A stretch of 64,000 nucleotides of DNA, taken from NCBI GenBank assembly GCA_007748055.1, contig CP036279.1, forward strand, positions 7,440,001-7,504,000. Reading direction: 5' to 3'. This DNA comes from Kolteria novifilia. Lineage in GTDB: Bacteria; Planctomycetota; Planctomycetia; Kolteriales; Kolteriaceae. Of the stretch, positions 26,404 through 34,245 are shown in pieces (within the stretch, counting starts at the first letter, position 1; every line of letters begins with the position of its first letter). A model generated the notes under the pieces. The model was not told the DNA's origin. It worked only from the letters and a program-made list of their open reading frames with translations, and ran no database searches. Position numbers and translations under genes: made by a program.

Positions 26404-26577
26404 AATATCCACACTATTCCAAAGGCGCCAGAAGCCTTCATCAAAGGCTCAACAGTTTCCCATCCCCGGGCCATTTCGTCAGCTAAACTGTAATGGACCT
26501 TTCGTGGGAGATGTGCGCCCACGTCGCCGGGCCTACGGAGTTCGGCGGCGACTCGCGCATCGCCCCGCGTACGGATC

Positions 26578-28785
26578 GTGCCCCAAGAGCCTCCACCCCA
26601 GGGGAACACCAGGGCCTCGTTGACCGACTTTCTGCCCGAGCAAGCCATGACGCGTGCCACGCTAGTCAACCAGGACGCCGTCTTTCAACTTACCCAGCGG
26701 ACCGACCAGACGGGGCGTTCGAACGGTGCTCTCGGAAGGTTGCAGCCAGGCGACATCGTCCGCGCGGTCGTCACCCGCACCCTCGGGAATGGGCTCTTCG
26801 GCGTATCGATTCGGGGCAACGAGTTCGTCACCTCCAGTGGGGAATCGCTCACTCCCGGGCAGGTCTTGACCCTCCAAGTTGGCGACGGCTCCAGTCGCGG
26901 GACGCCCGGACTGGTCGCGGAAGCCGGTTCCCCAGAGGCGCGACCCCAGGGGGCCGGCCTCGAAAACGAGGGAATCGTCGACCAGCAAGCACGGCGAGCG
27001 GTCCAGGGAGAGCAGCTCCGGCTTCCGACGTCGGGTCGAACCGGCCCGATCCTCGAATTGCGCGTCATCGACGACACGTCGCGGGCGGCGCCGGCCGCGC
27101 CTACCGACGAGGCCGCCTCGGCACCGTCCACGTCTCCCCTCGTCCGACCGGACGGAGCCCTCGATCGACTGCTGGCGCGCAGGCCGGAACTGGCCCCGCG
27201 CATCACCGAGTTGCTCAACGACTTTCAGAACCGTCCCCCAGGCCTCGGAGGCCAGCTTCGCGACCTCACCGGGCTGATCTCGCGCGTCGTGCAATCGAAC
27301 GATCCGGCGGGGCAAACAAACCTGGCGGAATCGCTGGGACGCCTGTCGAGCCAGCTCCTGCAATCGCAAACGCTTGAGAATCCGAGCGAACTGTCGCGGT
27401 TTCTCTCCGATCGGCTCTTGCCGCTCGCACGCGGCCTGGAGGGGAACGTCGTCCGCGCCACGACCGGGGCGACGGTTTCCAATACGTCCACGGCACCGAC
27501 GTTGTCGGAAACCACCGAGGGAGCCACGAACGCCGCGCGCACCGTCGTCGCCCAGCCTCCCATCCCCGAGGGGACGTCCGAGGCGGCCGATCGAGGAACG
27601 CTCCGCGAGGCAATTGCCGACATCCGCAATCAGCTCGCGACGGTAAGGGAACAACTGACGGCGTACGCCAGTCGAGAGCCGGGAACGAGCGCCCCGATGC
27701 AGGAGGCCCTCGAACGCGTCGACTTGGTCCGCAATCTGCTCGACATGAAGGCACAATTGCAGGACCTGTCGCGCAACCAGCAGGAGCCCTCAACGATCGT
27801 TCAGCAGACTTTGGCGCGCGTCGCCCTGGCGCGTAACGCCCTCTCGGGACTGAGCCAAATCACCACCGAAGCCCGGGGATCCGCCCTTCCCAGTTCCCCT
27901 GGGGTGCAAACGACCGCCGCCGGCCTCAGCGGGGCACCGCTCTCCCGAGCGGCGATCGACGCGCTGACGCTCGCCAACGCGACGGCGACCGAAACTCGTC
28001 CCCTCGCTCAACCGGCCGATCCGCAAATCGTTTCCGCCGATGCCCAGCACGCCCCGCCACCGGAGTCGACCGAAGCGCGCCCCGAACAGCAAGCGGCCCT
28101 CGCGACCAATCGGGCCGACACGCCGACGCCAGGCGGGAGTGCGACATCTTCCGAGACGAGCACCGCTCGCCCCGAATCGGTCGCCTTTCAGAACGACTTG
28201 AAGGGCCAGCTCCTCGAGCTTCGATCGTCGCTGCAGGAGTTGGCGGCGCATTCGTCTCCCTCGGGTGGTGACACCATTCGCGAGGCCCTCGCGCAGACCG
28301 ATCAGCTCGTCCATCAGTTGACCTCCCAACAGGTGCGTAACGCGGAAGCCCCGACTCACTATCAATTCGTGGAGCTTCCCGTCGATCCACGCAGCGGGAT
28401 TGATGAGGCGAGGCTGCACGTCTTCTACCGGGAGCGAGGACAGGCCGAGCCGCCGTCGGAAAACGATCCCTTCACCGTGGCGCTCTTTCTCAACATGACG
28501 CGTCTGGGCGATGTGCTCGCGACACTCACCTCGGTCGGACCGGCGATCGCGGTCTCCTTCGCGGTGGAGAATTCCGAGATCGAGAGCATCCTCGGCGAGC
28601 AAGCCGACGATCTGCGGGAGCTGCTTCAGCAGGCGGGGCACCAAGGCGCGACGGTGACAGTGAGACAGAAGGGAAGGGTGACCGAGCCGACGCCGACCGA
28701 GGATCTCGACGATCTTTGGCAGGCGTTTCTGGCGCTGGTTCCCGACGAATCCGACCCCGGCCAGCGACTCAACCAGGAGGCGTGA
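26578..28785 (+). CDS. FliK-like (hook-length/needle-length control) protein
   Basis: 735 residues from GTG 26578; ATG 26647 is an alternative, and neither has a clear ribosome binding site. It is low in complexity and rich in Ala, Gln, Pro, Ser and Thr over residues 20-600, as in FliK and other substrate-length rulers. The C-terminal 130 residues are folded (YQFVELPVDPRSGIDEARLHVFYRERG, NDPFTVALFLNMTRLGDVLATL, AVSFAVENSEIESILGEQADDLRELLQQAGHQGATVTV), which fits the Flg_hook/FliK C-domain. The next gene, four bases away, is an FlhB-C-like protein, FliK's partner in export switching. No other flagellar or type III secretion gene is in the window. Confidence 0.75.
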   Translation: MPQEPPPQGNTRASLTDFLPEQAMTRATLVNQDAVFQLTQRTDQTGRSNGALGRLQPGDIVRAVVTRTLGNGLFGVSIRGNEFVTSSGESLTPGQVLTLQVGDGSSRGTPGLVAEAGSPEARPQGAGLENEGIVDQQARRAVQGEQLRLPTSGRTGPILELRVIDDTSRAAPAAPTDEAASAPSTSPLVRPDGALDRLLARRPELAPRITELLNDFQNRPPGLGGQLRDLTGLISRVVQSNDPAGQTNLAESLGRLSSQLLQSQTLENPSELSRFLSDRLLPLARGLEGNVVRATTGATVSNTSTAPTLSETTEGATNAARTVVAQPPIPEGTSEAADRGTLREAIADIRNQLATVREQLTAYASREPGTSAPMQEALERVDLVRNLLDMKAQLQDLSRNQQEPSTIVQQTLARVALARNALSGLSQITTEARGSALPSSPGVQTTAAGLSGAPLSRAAIDALTLANATATETRPLAQPADPQIVSADAQHAPPPESTEARPEQQAALATNRADTPTPGGSATSSETSTARPESVAFQNDLKGQLLELRSSLQELAAHSSPSGGDTIREALAQTDQLVHQLTSQQVRNAEAPTHYQFVELPVDPRSGIDEARLHVFYRERGQAEPPSENDPFTVALFLNMTRLGDVLATLTSVGPAIAVSFAVENSEIESILGEQADDLRELLQQAGHQGATVTVRQKGRVTEPTPTEDLDDLWQAFLALVPDESDPGQRLNQEA

Positions 28786-28789
28786 CGAC

Positions 28790-29143
28790 GTGTCGACAGT
28801 TCCGCCGGAAGATGCCGAACGCGCTCCGACGCGGCGCAAGATGGCCGCGGCGCTGCGCTACGATCAGGATCACGATGCGGTGCCGCGCATGGTCGCGCGC
28901 GGTCAGGGCGAACTTGCCGATCGGATCATCGACGCTGCCCGCGAGCACGGCGTCGATGTCTACGAGGATCCCGACCTCGTCGAGATCCTCTGCCAGCTCG
29001 ACGTGAATCAGATGGTCCCGCCCAAGCTCTTCCTCGCGGTCGCCGAGGTAATGGCGTACGTCTATCGGATGAACAACCGCTACGACGAGGTCCGCGAGAT
29101 GATGGCCAAGGACCGCTCGCCGGGAAGCAACCGCAAACCGTAG
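28790..29143 (+). CDS. FlhB C-terminal-domain-like (EscU/YscU-like) export switch protein
   Basis: 117 residues. AAALRYDQDHDAVPRMVARGQGELADRIIDAAREHGVDVYEDPDLVEILCQLDVNQMVPPKLFLAVAEVMAYVYRM matches the cytoplasmic domain of FlhB/YscU from just after the NPTH self-cleavage site. No membrane part and no NPTH are present, as in stand-alone FlhX/YlqH-type proteins. GTG 28790 has GGAGG ahead of it and follows the FliK-like stop by four bases. The last eight residues (SPGSNRKP) and the stop fall inside the first unit of a 147-bp tandem repeat, so the present C-terminus may have been set by that repeat. Confidence 0.88.
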   Translation: MSTVPPEDAERAPTRRKMAAALRYDQDHDAVPRMVARGQGELADRIIDAAREHGVDVYEDPDLVEILCQLDVNQMVPPKLFLAVAEVMAYVYRMNNRYDEVREMMAKDRSPGSNRKP

Positions 29144-29559
29144 GGTGGATCGCGCTTCGACGTGGTCACCGAGTAAGAAGAGCGGATGGGATGACATCTT
29201 CAACGGCAGCGTCGTTGTCTAATGAAGCCCAGGGTCGCGCTTCGCGCACCCTGGGATACGGACACGCCGGGAAGCAACCCCAAACCGTAGGGTGGATCGC
29301 GCTTCGACGTGGTCACCGAGTAGGAAGAGCGGATGGGATGACATCTTCAACGGCAGCGTCGTTGTCTAATGAAGCCCAGGGTCGCGCTTCGCGCACCCTG
29401 GGATACGGACACGCCGGGAAGCAACCCCAAACCGTAGGGTGGATCGCGCTTCGACGTGGTCACCGAGCAAGAAGAGCGGATGGGATGACATCTTCAACGG
29501 CAGCGTCGTTGTCTAATGAAGCCCAGGGTCGCGCTTCGCGCACCCTGGGATACGGACAA
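29119..29559. repeat. 147-bp direct tandem repeat, three units, overlapping a gene 3' end
   Basis: Units start at 29119, 29266 and 29413 and are nearly identical, with single-base differences (CCGC/CCCC, GTAAG/GTAGG/GCAAG). Each contains the sequence of the flhB-like gene's last codons and stop, a TGGATCGCGCTTCGACGTGG segment and a CCCAGGGT...ACCCTGGG hairpin. A fourth free-standing hairpin is at 29630-29657. The 147-base period is a multiple of three, which creates a spurious repetitive open frame. The gap 29144-29978 is otherwise filled by the hairpin and minisatellite listed next. Confidence 0.92.
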
Positions 29560-29629
29560 TAGGAAAGAGCAACCCCGGCGGGGTTGTCTACACGCGATTG
29601 GCTGGACCGTGGACAAGGAATCATCCGAA

Positions 29630-29657
29630 CCCAGGGTCGCGCTTCGCGCACCCTGGG
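29630..29657. repeat. CCCAGGGT...ACCCTGGG palindromic repeat, solo copy
   Basis: The arms CCCAGGGTCGCG and CGCGCACCCTGGG surround CTT. It is the same hairpin found once in each 147-bp unit (29228, 29375, 29522), here without the rest of the unit, followed by a small ATGCCTTCGGCAT hairpin. Confidence 0.8.
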
Positions 29658-29713
29658 ATACGCTAGTCAATGCCTTCGGCATAGGGGCATCACGTGCCCG
29701 ATCCGTACGCACT

Positions 29714-29946
29714 GTTCCCCTCTCCCCGTGGGAGAGTGAGCCTCTTGTTCCCCTCTCCCCGTGGGAGAGTGAGCCTCTTGTTCCCCTCTCCCCGTGGGAG
29801 AGTGAGCCTCTTGTTCCCCTCTCCCCGTGGGAGAGGGGTTAGGGGTGAGGGGGCTATTCTTCGACGATCCGCATTCTCATTCAGGGCGTTTCGTTCCCTC
29901 ACCCGGCTCGCGTCGCCCGCCGACCTCTCCCCAAGGAGAGGTGAGG
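29714..29946. repeat. 33-bp minisatellite with hairpins, locus 1
   Basis: Three 33-bp units start at 29714, 29747 and 29780; each has a CCTCTCCCC-GTGG-GAGAG hairpin and a GAGCCTCTT tail. A terminal unit follows, ending in GGGTTAGGGGTGAGGG. An 80-base spacer leads to a distal arm with CCCTCACCC and a CCTCTCCCCAAGGAGAGG hairpin (29921-29946). GGGTGAGGG and CCCTCACCC can pair to close the whole structure. The same composite is at 33945-34209. Confidence 0.9.
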
Positions 29947-29978
29947 AGGACCTGTCACTCAAACGTCATGCACGTCGA

Positions 29979-31274
29979 CTACTTCGCCGGGACGACCTCG
30001 ACGTCGATCTTCAACGGTTGGGCGAGGGAGCGAGCCTCCTCGAGTTGGGACGCCGTCTCCTGCTCGGCCTTCTCGAGCGCGTCGACGCTCGCCGCGCCGC
30101 TCGGATCGTCGATTCCCCTGCTCTTGCGCCAATCGCCGCTGATCTTTTTGCGCCGCTTGCTGATGAGTTGGTAGACTTCCGCGGCGCGCTTCATCGGCGG
30201 AAAATCCTTGGTCGTCGTCAGATTGACACCACGTCCAAGCGCCATGGCGTCAGTCCGCAGAGCGCGCTTCCCATCGACCAGGACGTCGTACTTCCCCTCG
30301 GCTAGACCGCGCACCCGCAATAGCGTCTTGTTGAAGCGATCGTGAACTTCCTCGAGTTGGACCGCCTCGGCCTCGACGCGCGGATCGATGCCCATCGGGA
30401 TCGGGCACATCCACGAGAACGCGACTCCCCCACCGTCGAGCTTCTTGAGCCCGCTGACCTCGCCCTTGTCGGCGGTGAGGCTCTTCGCGTTGATCGAACA
30501 CTCGCCACTACGGCCGGGCGCGTTGAGCGCTTGCAAGAGAGCCTGGGCCATGAGCCAGTGGCCCGTCGCCTGGGGATGAACTCCATCGCGGGCCAGCGTG
30601 TAGCTGACCTTCTTGGCCCGCTGGCGAGCCAGGTGATCGCGCATCGTCGTGCCGACGTCACCGACGGTGTAGCCCTCGCCACGCAGGCCGATCAGCCAGT
30701 GCCCATACCGTTCGAGCACGTCGTCGTAGTCGACGGCGGGGAACTTGTAGCCGTAGTGGACGACTTCCGCGTCGGAGAGCTTGCGGCGATAGGGGTCGTA
30801 GGGAGGCGGGGTCAAGATGATCAAGCGGGCGCCAAGCTCCTCGGCGCGGTCGATCAGTCGGCGGACACCTGCCTGGTACTTGAGAAAGCGTTCCTCGGAG
30901 AAGGGGTGGTAGTTGCCGTCGTTCATCCCGTAGCAAGCGATCATGACATCGGGCTTGAGCGGGGCGACATCGCGGTCGAAGCGGTCGTGCAAGCAGGGAC
31001 GCGGCGGGTCGTGATCGGGCTCGGTGGTGCCCGAGACCGTCTCGCTGCTGAGCCCGGTGTTGATCACCCGAAACTTCTGATCGGGGAAACGCGTCACCAG
31101 GTAGTCCTCGACCATCCCGATGTAGTCGCCTCCCTGGGTGATGCTGTCGCCGACGAAGACGATGGTCTCACCATCCTTCAGGGCAAACGGGCGTTGGGCG
31201 TTGGCGTTTTCGGCCAGCAACGCGAGCGTTGCCAGGGCCGCCAGTAGGGTCAATCGTGTTCGTAGCGTGTGCAT
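29979..31274 (-). CDS. Secreted SGNH/GDSL-type hydrolase
   Basis: About 431 residues from ATG 31274. A signal peptide ending NANA is followed by IVFVGDSITQGGDY (block I, nucleophile Ser), CYGMNDGNYHPF (block III, the Asn), and a late DGVHPQATGH (block V, Asp and His), so the SGNH catalytic set is complete. The C-terminal 170 residues carry a beta-rich region and a Lys/Arg-rich helical tail. Such enzymes de-esterify carbohydrates or rhamnogalacturonan side groups, fitting a polysaccharide-degrading planctomycete. The GGGGAG sequence is distant from the ATG; a TTG seven codons upstream is possible. Confidence 0.88.
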   Translation of the reverse strand: MHTLRTRLTLLAALATLALLAENANAQRPFALKDGETIVFVGDSITQGGDYIGMVEDYLVTRFPDQKFRVINTGLSSETVSGTTEPDHDPPRPCLHDRFDRDVAPLKPDVMIACYGMNDGNYHPFSEERFLKYQAGVRRLIDRAEELGARLIILTPPPYDPYRRKLSDAEVVHYGYKFPAVDYDDVLERYGHWLIGLRGEGYTVGDVGTTMRDHLARQRAKKVSYTLARDGVHPQATGHWLMAQALLQALNAPGRSGECSINAKSLTADKGEVSGLKKLDGGGVAFSWMCPIPMGIDPRVEAEAVQLEEVHDRFNKTLLRVRGLAEGKYDVLVDGKRALRTDAMALGRGVNLTTTKDFPPMKRAAEVYQLISKRRKKISGDWRKSRGIDDPSGAASVDALEKAEQETASQLEEARSLAQPLKIDVEVVPAK

Positions 31275-31437
31275 CGGTTCGCGTGGTCTCCCCAATTCGT
31301 TTCTCTCTCGTTCGCGGACCTCGTCCGGAAGGGCTCGATCCTAACGAAGAGTATCCCCGTTGGAAACGATCCCTCCTACAATGCAGCGGTAATCCGAGAA
31401 GTCATCTCCACCAGTCGCAAGAGAGGAAGAGAGTCCG

Positions 31438-31917
31438 ATGGGTGAATGGATCGAGGTCGGCAAGAAGGCGCCGGCTTTCACGCTCGCGGCGGACGACGGC
31501 AGCAAGGTCAAGCTCACCGAGCTGAAGGGAAGCCCCGTCATCGTCTACTTTTATCCCAAGGACGACACGCCCGGCTGCACGAAAGAGGCCTGCCAGTTCC
31601 GCGACAGCATGGAGACGCTCCAGGGGCACGGCGCGACCGTCCTCGGCGTCAGTCCCGATACCGTCGCCTCCCACGAGAAATTCCGCGACAAGTTCGAGCT
31701 CAACTTCCGCCTGCTCGCCGACCCCGACCACAAGGTCGCGGAGAAATACGGCGCCTGGCGGGAAAAGAACATGTACGGCAAGAAGAAGATGGGCATTCAA
31801 CGTTCCACCTACCTGATCGACGCCGACGGCAAGGTCGCCAAGTTGTGGAAGAGCGTCCGCGCCGACGGGCATGCCGCGAAAGTCCTCGAAGCCCTCGAGG
31901 AACATCTGGGCGCCTAG
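31438..31917 (+). CDS. bcp: Thioredoxin-dependent thiol peroxidase (Bcp/PrxQ)
   Basis: 159 residues. Peroxiredoxin fold with the YFYPKDDTPGCTKEACQFRD motif; the peroxidatic Cys is 47 and the likely resolving Cys is 52, the PrxQ five-residue spacing. It reduces hydrogen peroxide and organic hydroperoxides at the expense of thioredoxin in the cytosol. A purine-rich stretch (GAGAGGAAGAGAG) precedes the ATG. It is a single gene, divergent from the SGNH hydrolase, so the promoters share the 31275-31437 spacer. Confidence 0.96.
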   Translation: MGEWIEVGKKAPAFTLAADDGSKVKLTELKGSPVIVYFYPKDDTPGCTKEACQFRDSMETLQGHGATVLGVSPDTVASHEKFRDKFELNFRLLADPDHKVAEKYGAWREKNMYGKKKMGIQRSTYLIDADGKVAKLWKSVRADGHAAKVLEALEEHLGA

Positions 31918-32057
31918 TTCGCCGCCCACTGGCGTCGCGAGTCGTCGACGTTAAGCTTGGGGGTTGGGGGAAAGAGTGTCAGTCCTGCGCGGCGCCGGGT
32001 CGAGGAATCCGGGTGTTCCTAGTTGTCTCGACCGGCTCGGCGCGGCTACACTCTAGT

Positions 32058-32143
32058 ACACTGTCAAGACCGGACTTTCGGGTGCCACTGGCTACTTGTC
32101 AGCCAGTGAGAACGAGTTGCGTAACCATCAACCCGAATTTGGA
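32058..32143 (+). repeat. Dispersed palindromic repeat, long copy
   Basis: About 85 bp matching 4360-4437 on the opposite strand: CTGTCAAGAC, CGGGTGCCACTGGCT, the hairpin with AGCCAGTGAGAAC, then GAGTTGCG and ATCAACCCGAA. It lies in the 342-base spacer after bcp, where nothing else was recognised. A palindrome of short G/C tracts near 31960-32000 is not convincing. Confidence 0.75.
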
Positions 32144-32259
32144 CGTTTGACGGTGCACTAGTACGAACAGACAATATCGACGCAGGGTTCCTCGCTCGTC
32201 CACGCCCGGGCTCGCTGTGTGGCGGCTTCGACCGAGGGGTCTGAAGGTAGGAGCGACTC

Positions 32260-33735
32260 ATGGGTGATCTTTCCCGACGAGGGTTTCTTCAAGGCTCGGC
32301 GGCCGGCGTGATCGCGACCGCCGCCAGCGCCAACGCGGCCGGCAAAGTCGCCGGGGCCAGCGAAACGCTCAAGATCGGTTTCATCGGCGTCGGGGGGCGC
32401 TGCCAGGCACACATCCGCACGGCTCTGAAGCTCAGCAAGAGCCAGAACCTCCTCTGCATGGCCGTTTGCGACGTCTTCGACGAGTACCTCGAGAACTCGG
32501 CCAAAAAGATCGACGATGCCAACGCCGAGATGGGCATCAAGACCAAATGCAAGAAGTACACCGACTACCGCAAGCTCCTTGAAGACAAGGACATCGACGT
32601 CGTCTGCATCGCGACGCCCGACCATTGGCACGCCAAGATGACGATCGAAGCCTGCGAAGCGGGCAAGGACGTCTACTGCGAAAAGCCGATGACCAAGACG
32701 ATCGAAGAGGCCTACGCGGTCGTCGACGCGGTCAAGAAGAACAATCGCGTCATGCAGGTCGGTGTTCAGTCGACCTCGGACCCGCAATACCGCCACGCGA
32801 ACGACAAGATCATCGATGGCCGGATCGGCAAGGTCCTTCAAGGCCAGACCCACTACTACCGCAACAGCAACATCGGCATGTGGCGGAACTACAAACTGAC
32901 CGAGAACATGACCCCCAAGAACATCGACTGGGACATGTTCCTCGGCACCAAGTTCGGCTTGGCCCCGAAGGTGCCCTTCGACCGGGCGCGCTTTAAGCAG
33001 TGGCGTTGCTACTGGGATTACGGCGGGGGCATGTTCACCGACCTCTTCGTTCACCGCACGACGCGCATGATCATCGCGATGGGCCTTCGTCAGCCCGCCC
33101 GCGTGGTCGGTGCCGGCGGCATCTACCTCGAGTATGACGATCGCACCGTGCCGGACGTCGCGACCGTCGTCGCCGACTTCGACGAGGGAGCCCAACTCCT
33201 GGTTACCTCGACGATGTGCAACGACTACAAGATCCAGGAAGTCATCCGCGGCCATACCGCCACGGTCGTCTTCCGCGGCAAGGGTCGCTACGACATCGAA
33301 AACCAAAACCTCGGCAAGCGGGATGTCATCTACGAGACCCAGAAGCCGAACGAGACCGAGCAAGTCCAAGCCCCCCGCCCGGAAGGGAGCGAGGACACGC
33401 TGCACTGGACGAACTTCGTCGAGTGCATCCGCTCGCGCAACTTCCACACCAACAACGATCCCGAGATCGGGGCCGCGGCGATCACGATCATCAATATGGG
33501 CGTGATCAGCTACCGCGAAGGACGGGCGCTCTTCTTCGACAAGGACAACAGGAAGGCCGTCAACGCCGACGCGTCGTGGGCGAAAAAGTGGGAGCAGCGA
33601 TCGATCGAGAAGGGCAAGCCGAGCCACGTCATCGGTTGGCACGCGGGAGAGAAGGGCAGCCTTCTCCGCAGCCCCCCGTGGATGAAGCTCGCCGGCCCGT
33701 GGGTCAACGGTGTCGATCCCGCAAAGGCGACCTAG
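32260..33735 (+). CDS. Secreted Gfo/Idh/MocA-family oxidoreductase (Tat signal), second copy
   Basis: 491 residues. A twin-arginine signal (LSRRGFLQGSAAGVIATAASANAA) is followed by the Rossmann motif IGFIGVGGRCQAH, a CIATPDHWHAKM segment and EKPMTKT with the catalytic-type Lys. It is about 20 residues longer than the paralogue at 4607-6025 and only distantly similar to it. ATG 32260 is preceded by GTAGGAG. NAD(P)-dependent oxidation of an exported sugar substrate is the family expectation; the actual substrate is unknown. Confidence 0.9.
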   Translation: MGDLSRRGFLQGSAAGVIATAASANAAGKVAGASETLKIGFIGVGGRCQAHIRTALKLSKSQNLLCMAVCDVFDEYLENSAKKIDDANAEMGIKTKCKKYTDYRKLLEDKDIDVVCIATPDHWHAKMTIEACEAGKDVYCEKPMTKTIEEAYAVVDAVKKNNRVMQVGVQSTSDPQYRHANDKIIDGRIGKVLQGQTHYYRNSNIGMWRNYKLTENMTPKNIDWDMFLGTKFGLAPKVPFDRARFKQWRCYWDYGGGMFTDLFVHRTTRMIIAMGLRQPARVVGAGGIYLEYDDRTVPDVATVVADFDEGAQLLVTSTMCNDYKIQEVIRGHTATVVFRGKGRYDIENQNLGKRDVIYETQKPNETEQVQAPRPEGSEDTLHWTNFVECIRSRNFHTNNDPEIGAAAITIINMGVISYREGRALFFDKDNRKAVNADASWAKKWEQRSIEKGKPSHVIGWHAGEKGSLLRSPPWMKLAGPWVNGVDPAKAT

Positions 33736-33884
33736 GCAATCCGCGACTGATTACTTAAGCGACGCAGGCTCGGAGCAATCCGGGCCTGTTTCCTTTCTTG
33801 GAGGATAGCCCACCAGAAGGATTTAGGTGCCATGCTACGTCAGCAATGAGGCACCTTCTTGGCAGAGCCGAAGATCCCCTCTAT

Positions 33885-33906
33885 CTCCCTCTTGTCCAAG
33901 GAGGAG
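33885..33906. repeat. CTCCC(C/T)CTTG...CAAGG hairpin copy
   Basis: CTCCCTCTTG and CAAGGAGGAG pair around TC. The same hairpin type is at 43275-43296 with perfect 10-base arms, and a third copy is split by the IS element at 49718-51113. Confidence 0.65.
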
Positions 33907-33944
33907 CAGAAGACGTGGGTCTCAAGCCTCGCCTGCTCCTGCTT

Positions 33945-34209
33945 GTTCCCCTCTCCCCGTGGGAGAGTGAGCCTCTTGTTCCCCTCTCCCCGTGGGAGAG
34001 GGAGCCTCTTGTTCCCCTCTCCCCGTGGGAGAGTGAGCCTCTTGTTCCCCTCTCCCCGTGGGAGAGTGAGCCTCTTGTTCCCCTCTCCCCGTGGGAGAGG
34101 GGTTAGGGGTGAGGGGGTTCGTCTTTGATAGTCACCCTTCGTTTTGCGAGCCGGAGTCTCCCGCACCCGTCTCGCTTCGCTCGCCGACCTCTCCCCAAGG
34201 AGAGGTGAT
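33945..34209. repeat. 33-bp minisatellite with hairpins, locus 2
   Basis: Units start at 33945, 33978, 34011 and 34044, with a terminal unit at 34077 ending in GGGTTAGGGGTGAGGG, then a spacer and the distal CCTCTCCCCAAGGAGAGG hairpin at 34184-34209. It has one unit more than locus 1, and one unit carries GAGGGAGCC instead of GAGTGAGCC. It fills most of the 510-base gap before dnaE. Confidence 0.9.
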
Positions 34210-34245
34210 GGGAATGCATATCCGTGTTGGAACAACGTACCCTAC

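Noticed and set aside
25612-26412. N-terminal extension of the cysteine-cluster gene (frame open for 416 codons)
   Set aside because: The extension is antisense to the YdjY gene; similarity starts at the ATG at 25602.
29191-29562. A repetitive 123-codon open frame (49-residue repeats)
   Set aside because: It is the translation of the 147-bp tandem repeat, whose period is a multiple of three; no ribosome binding site or protein family.
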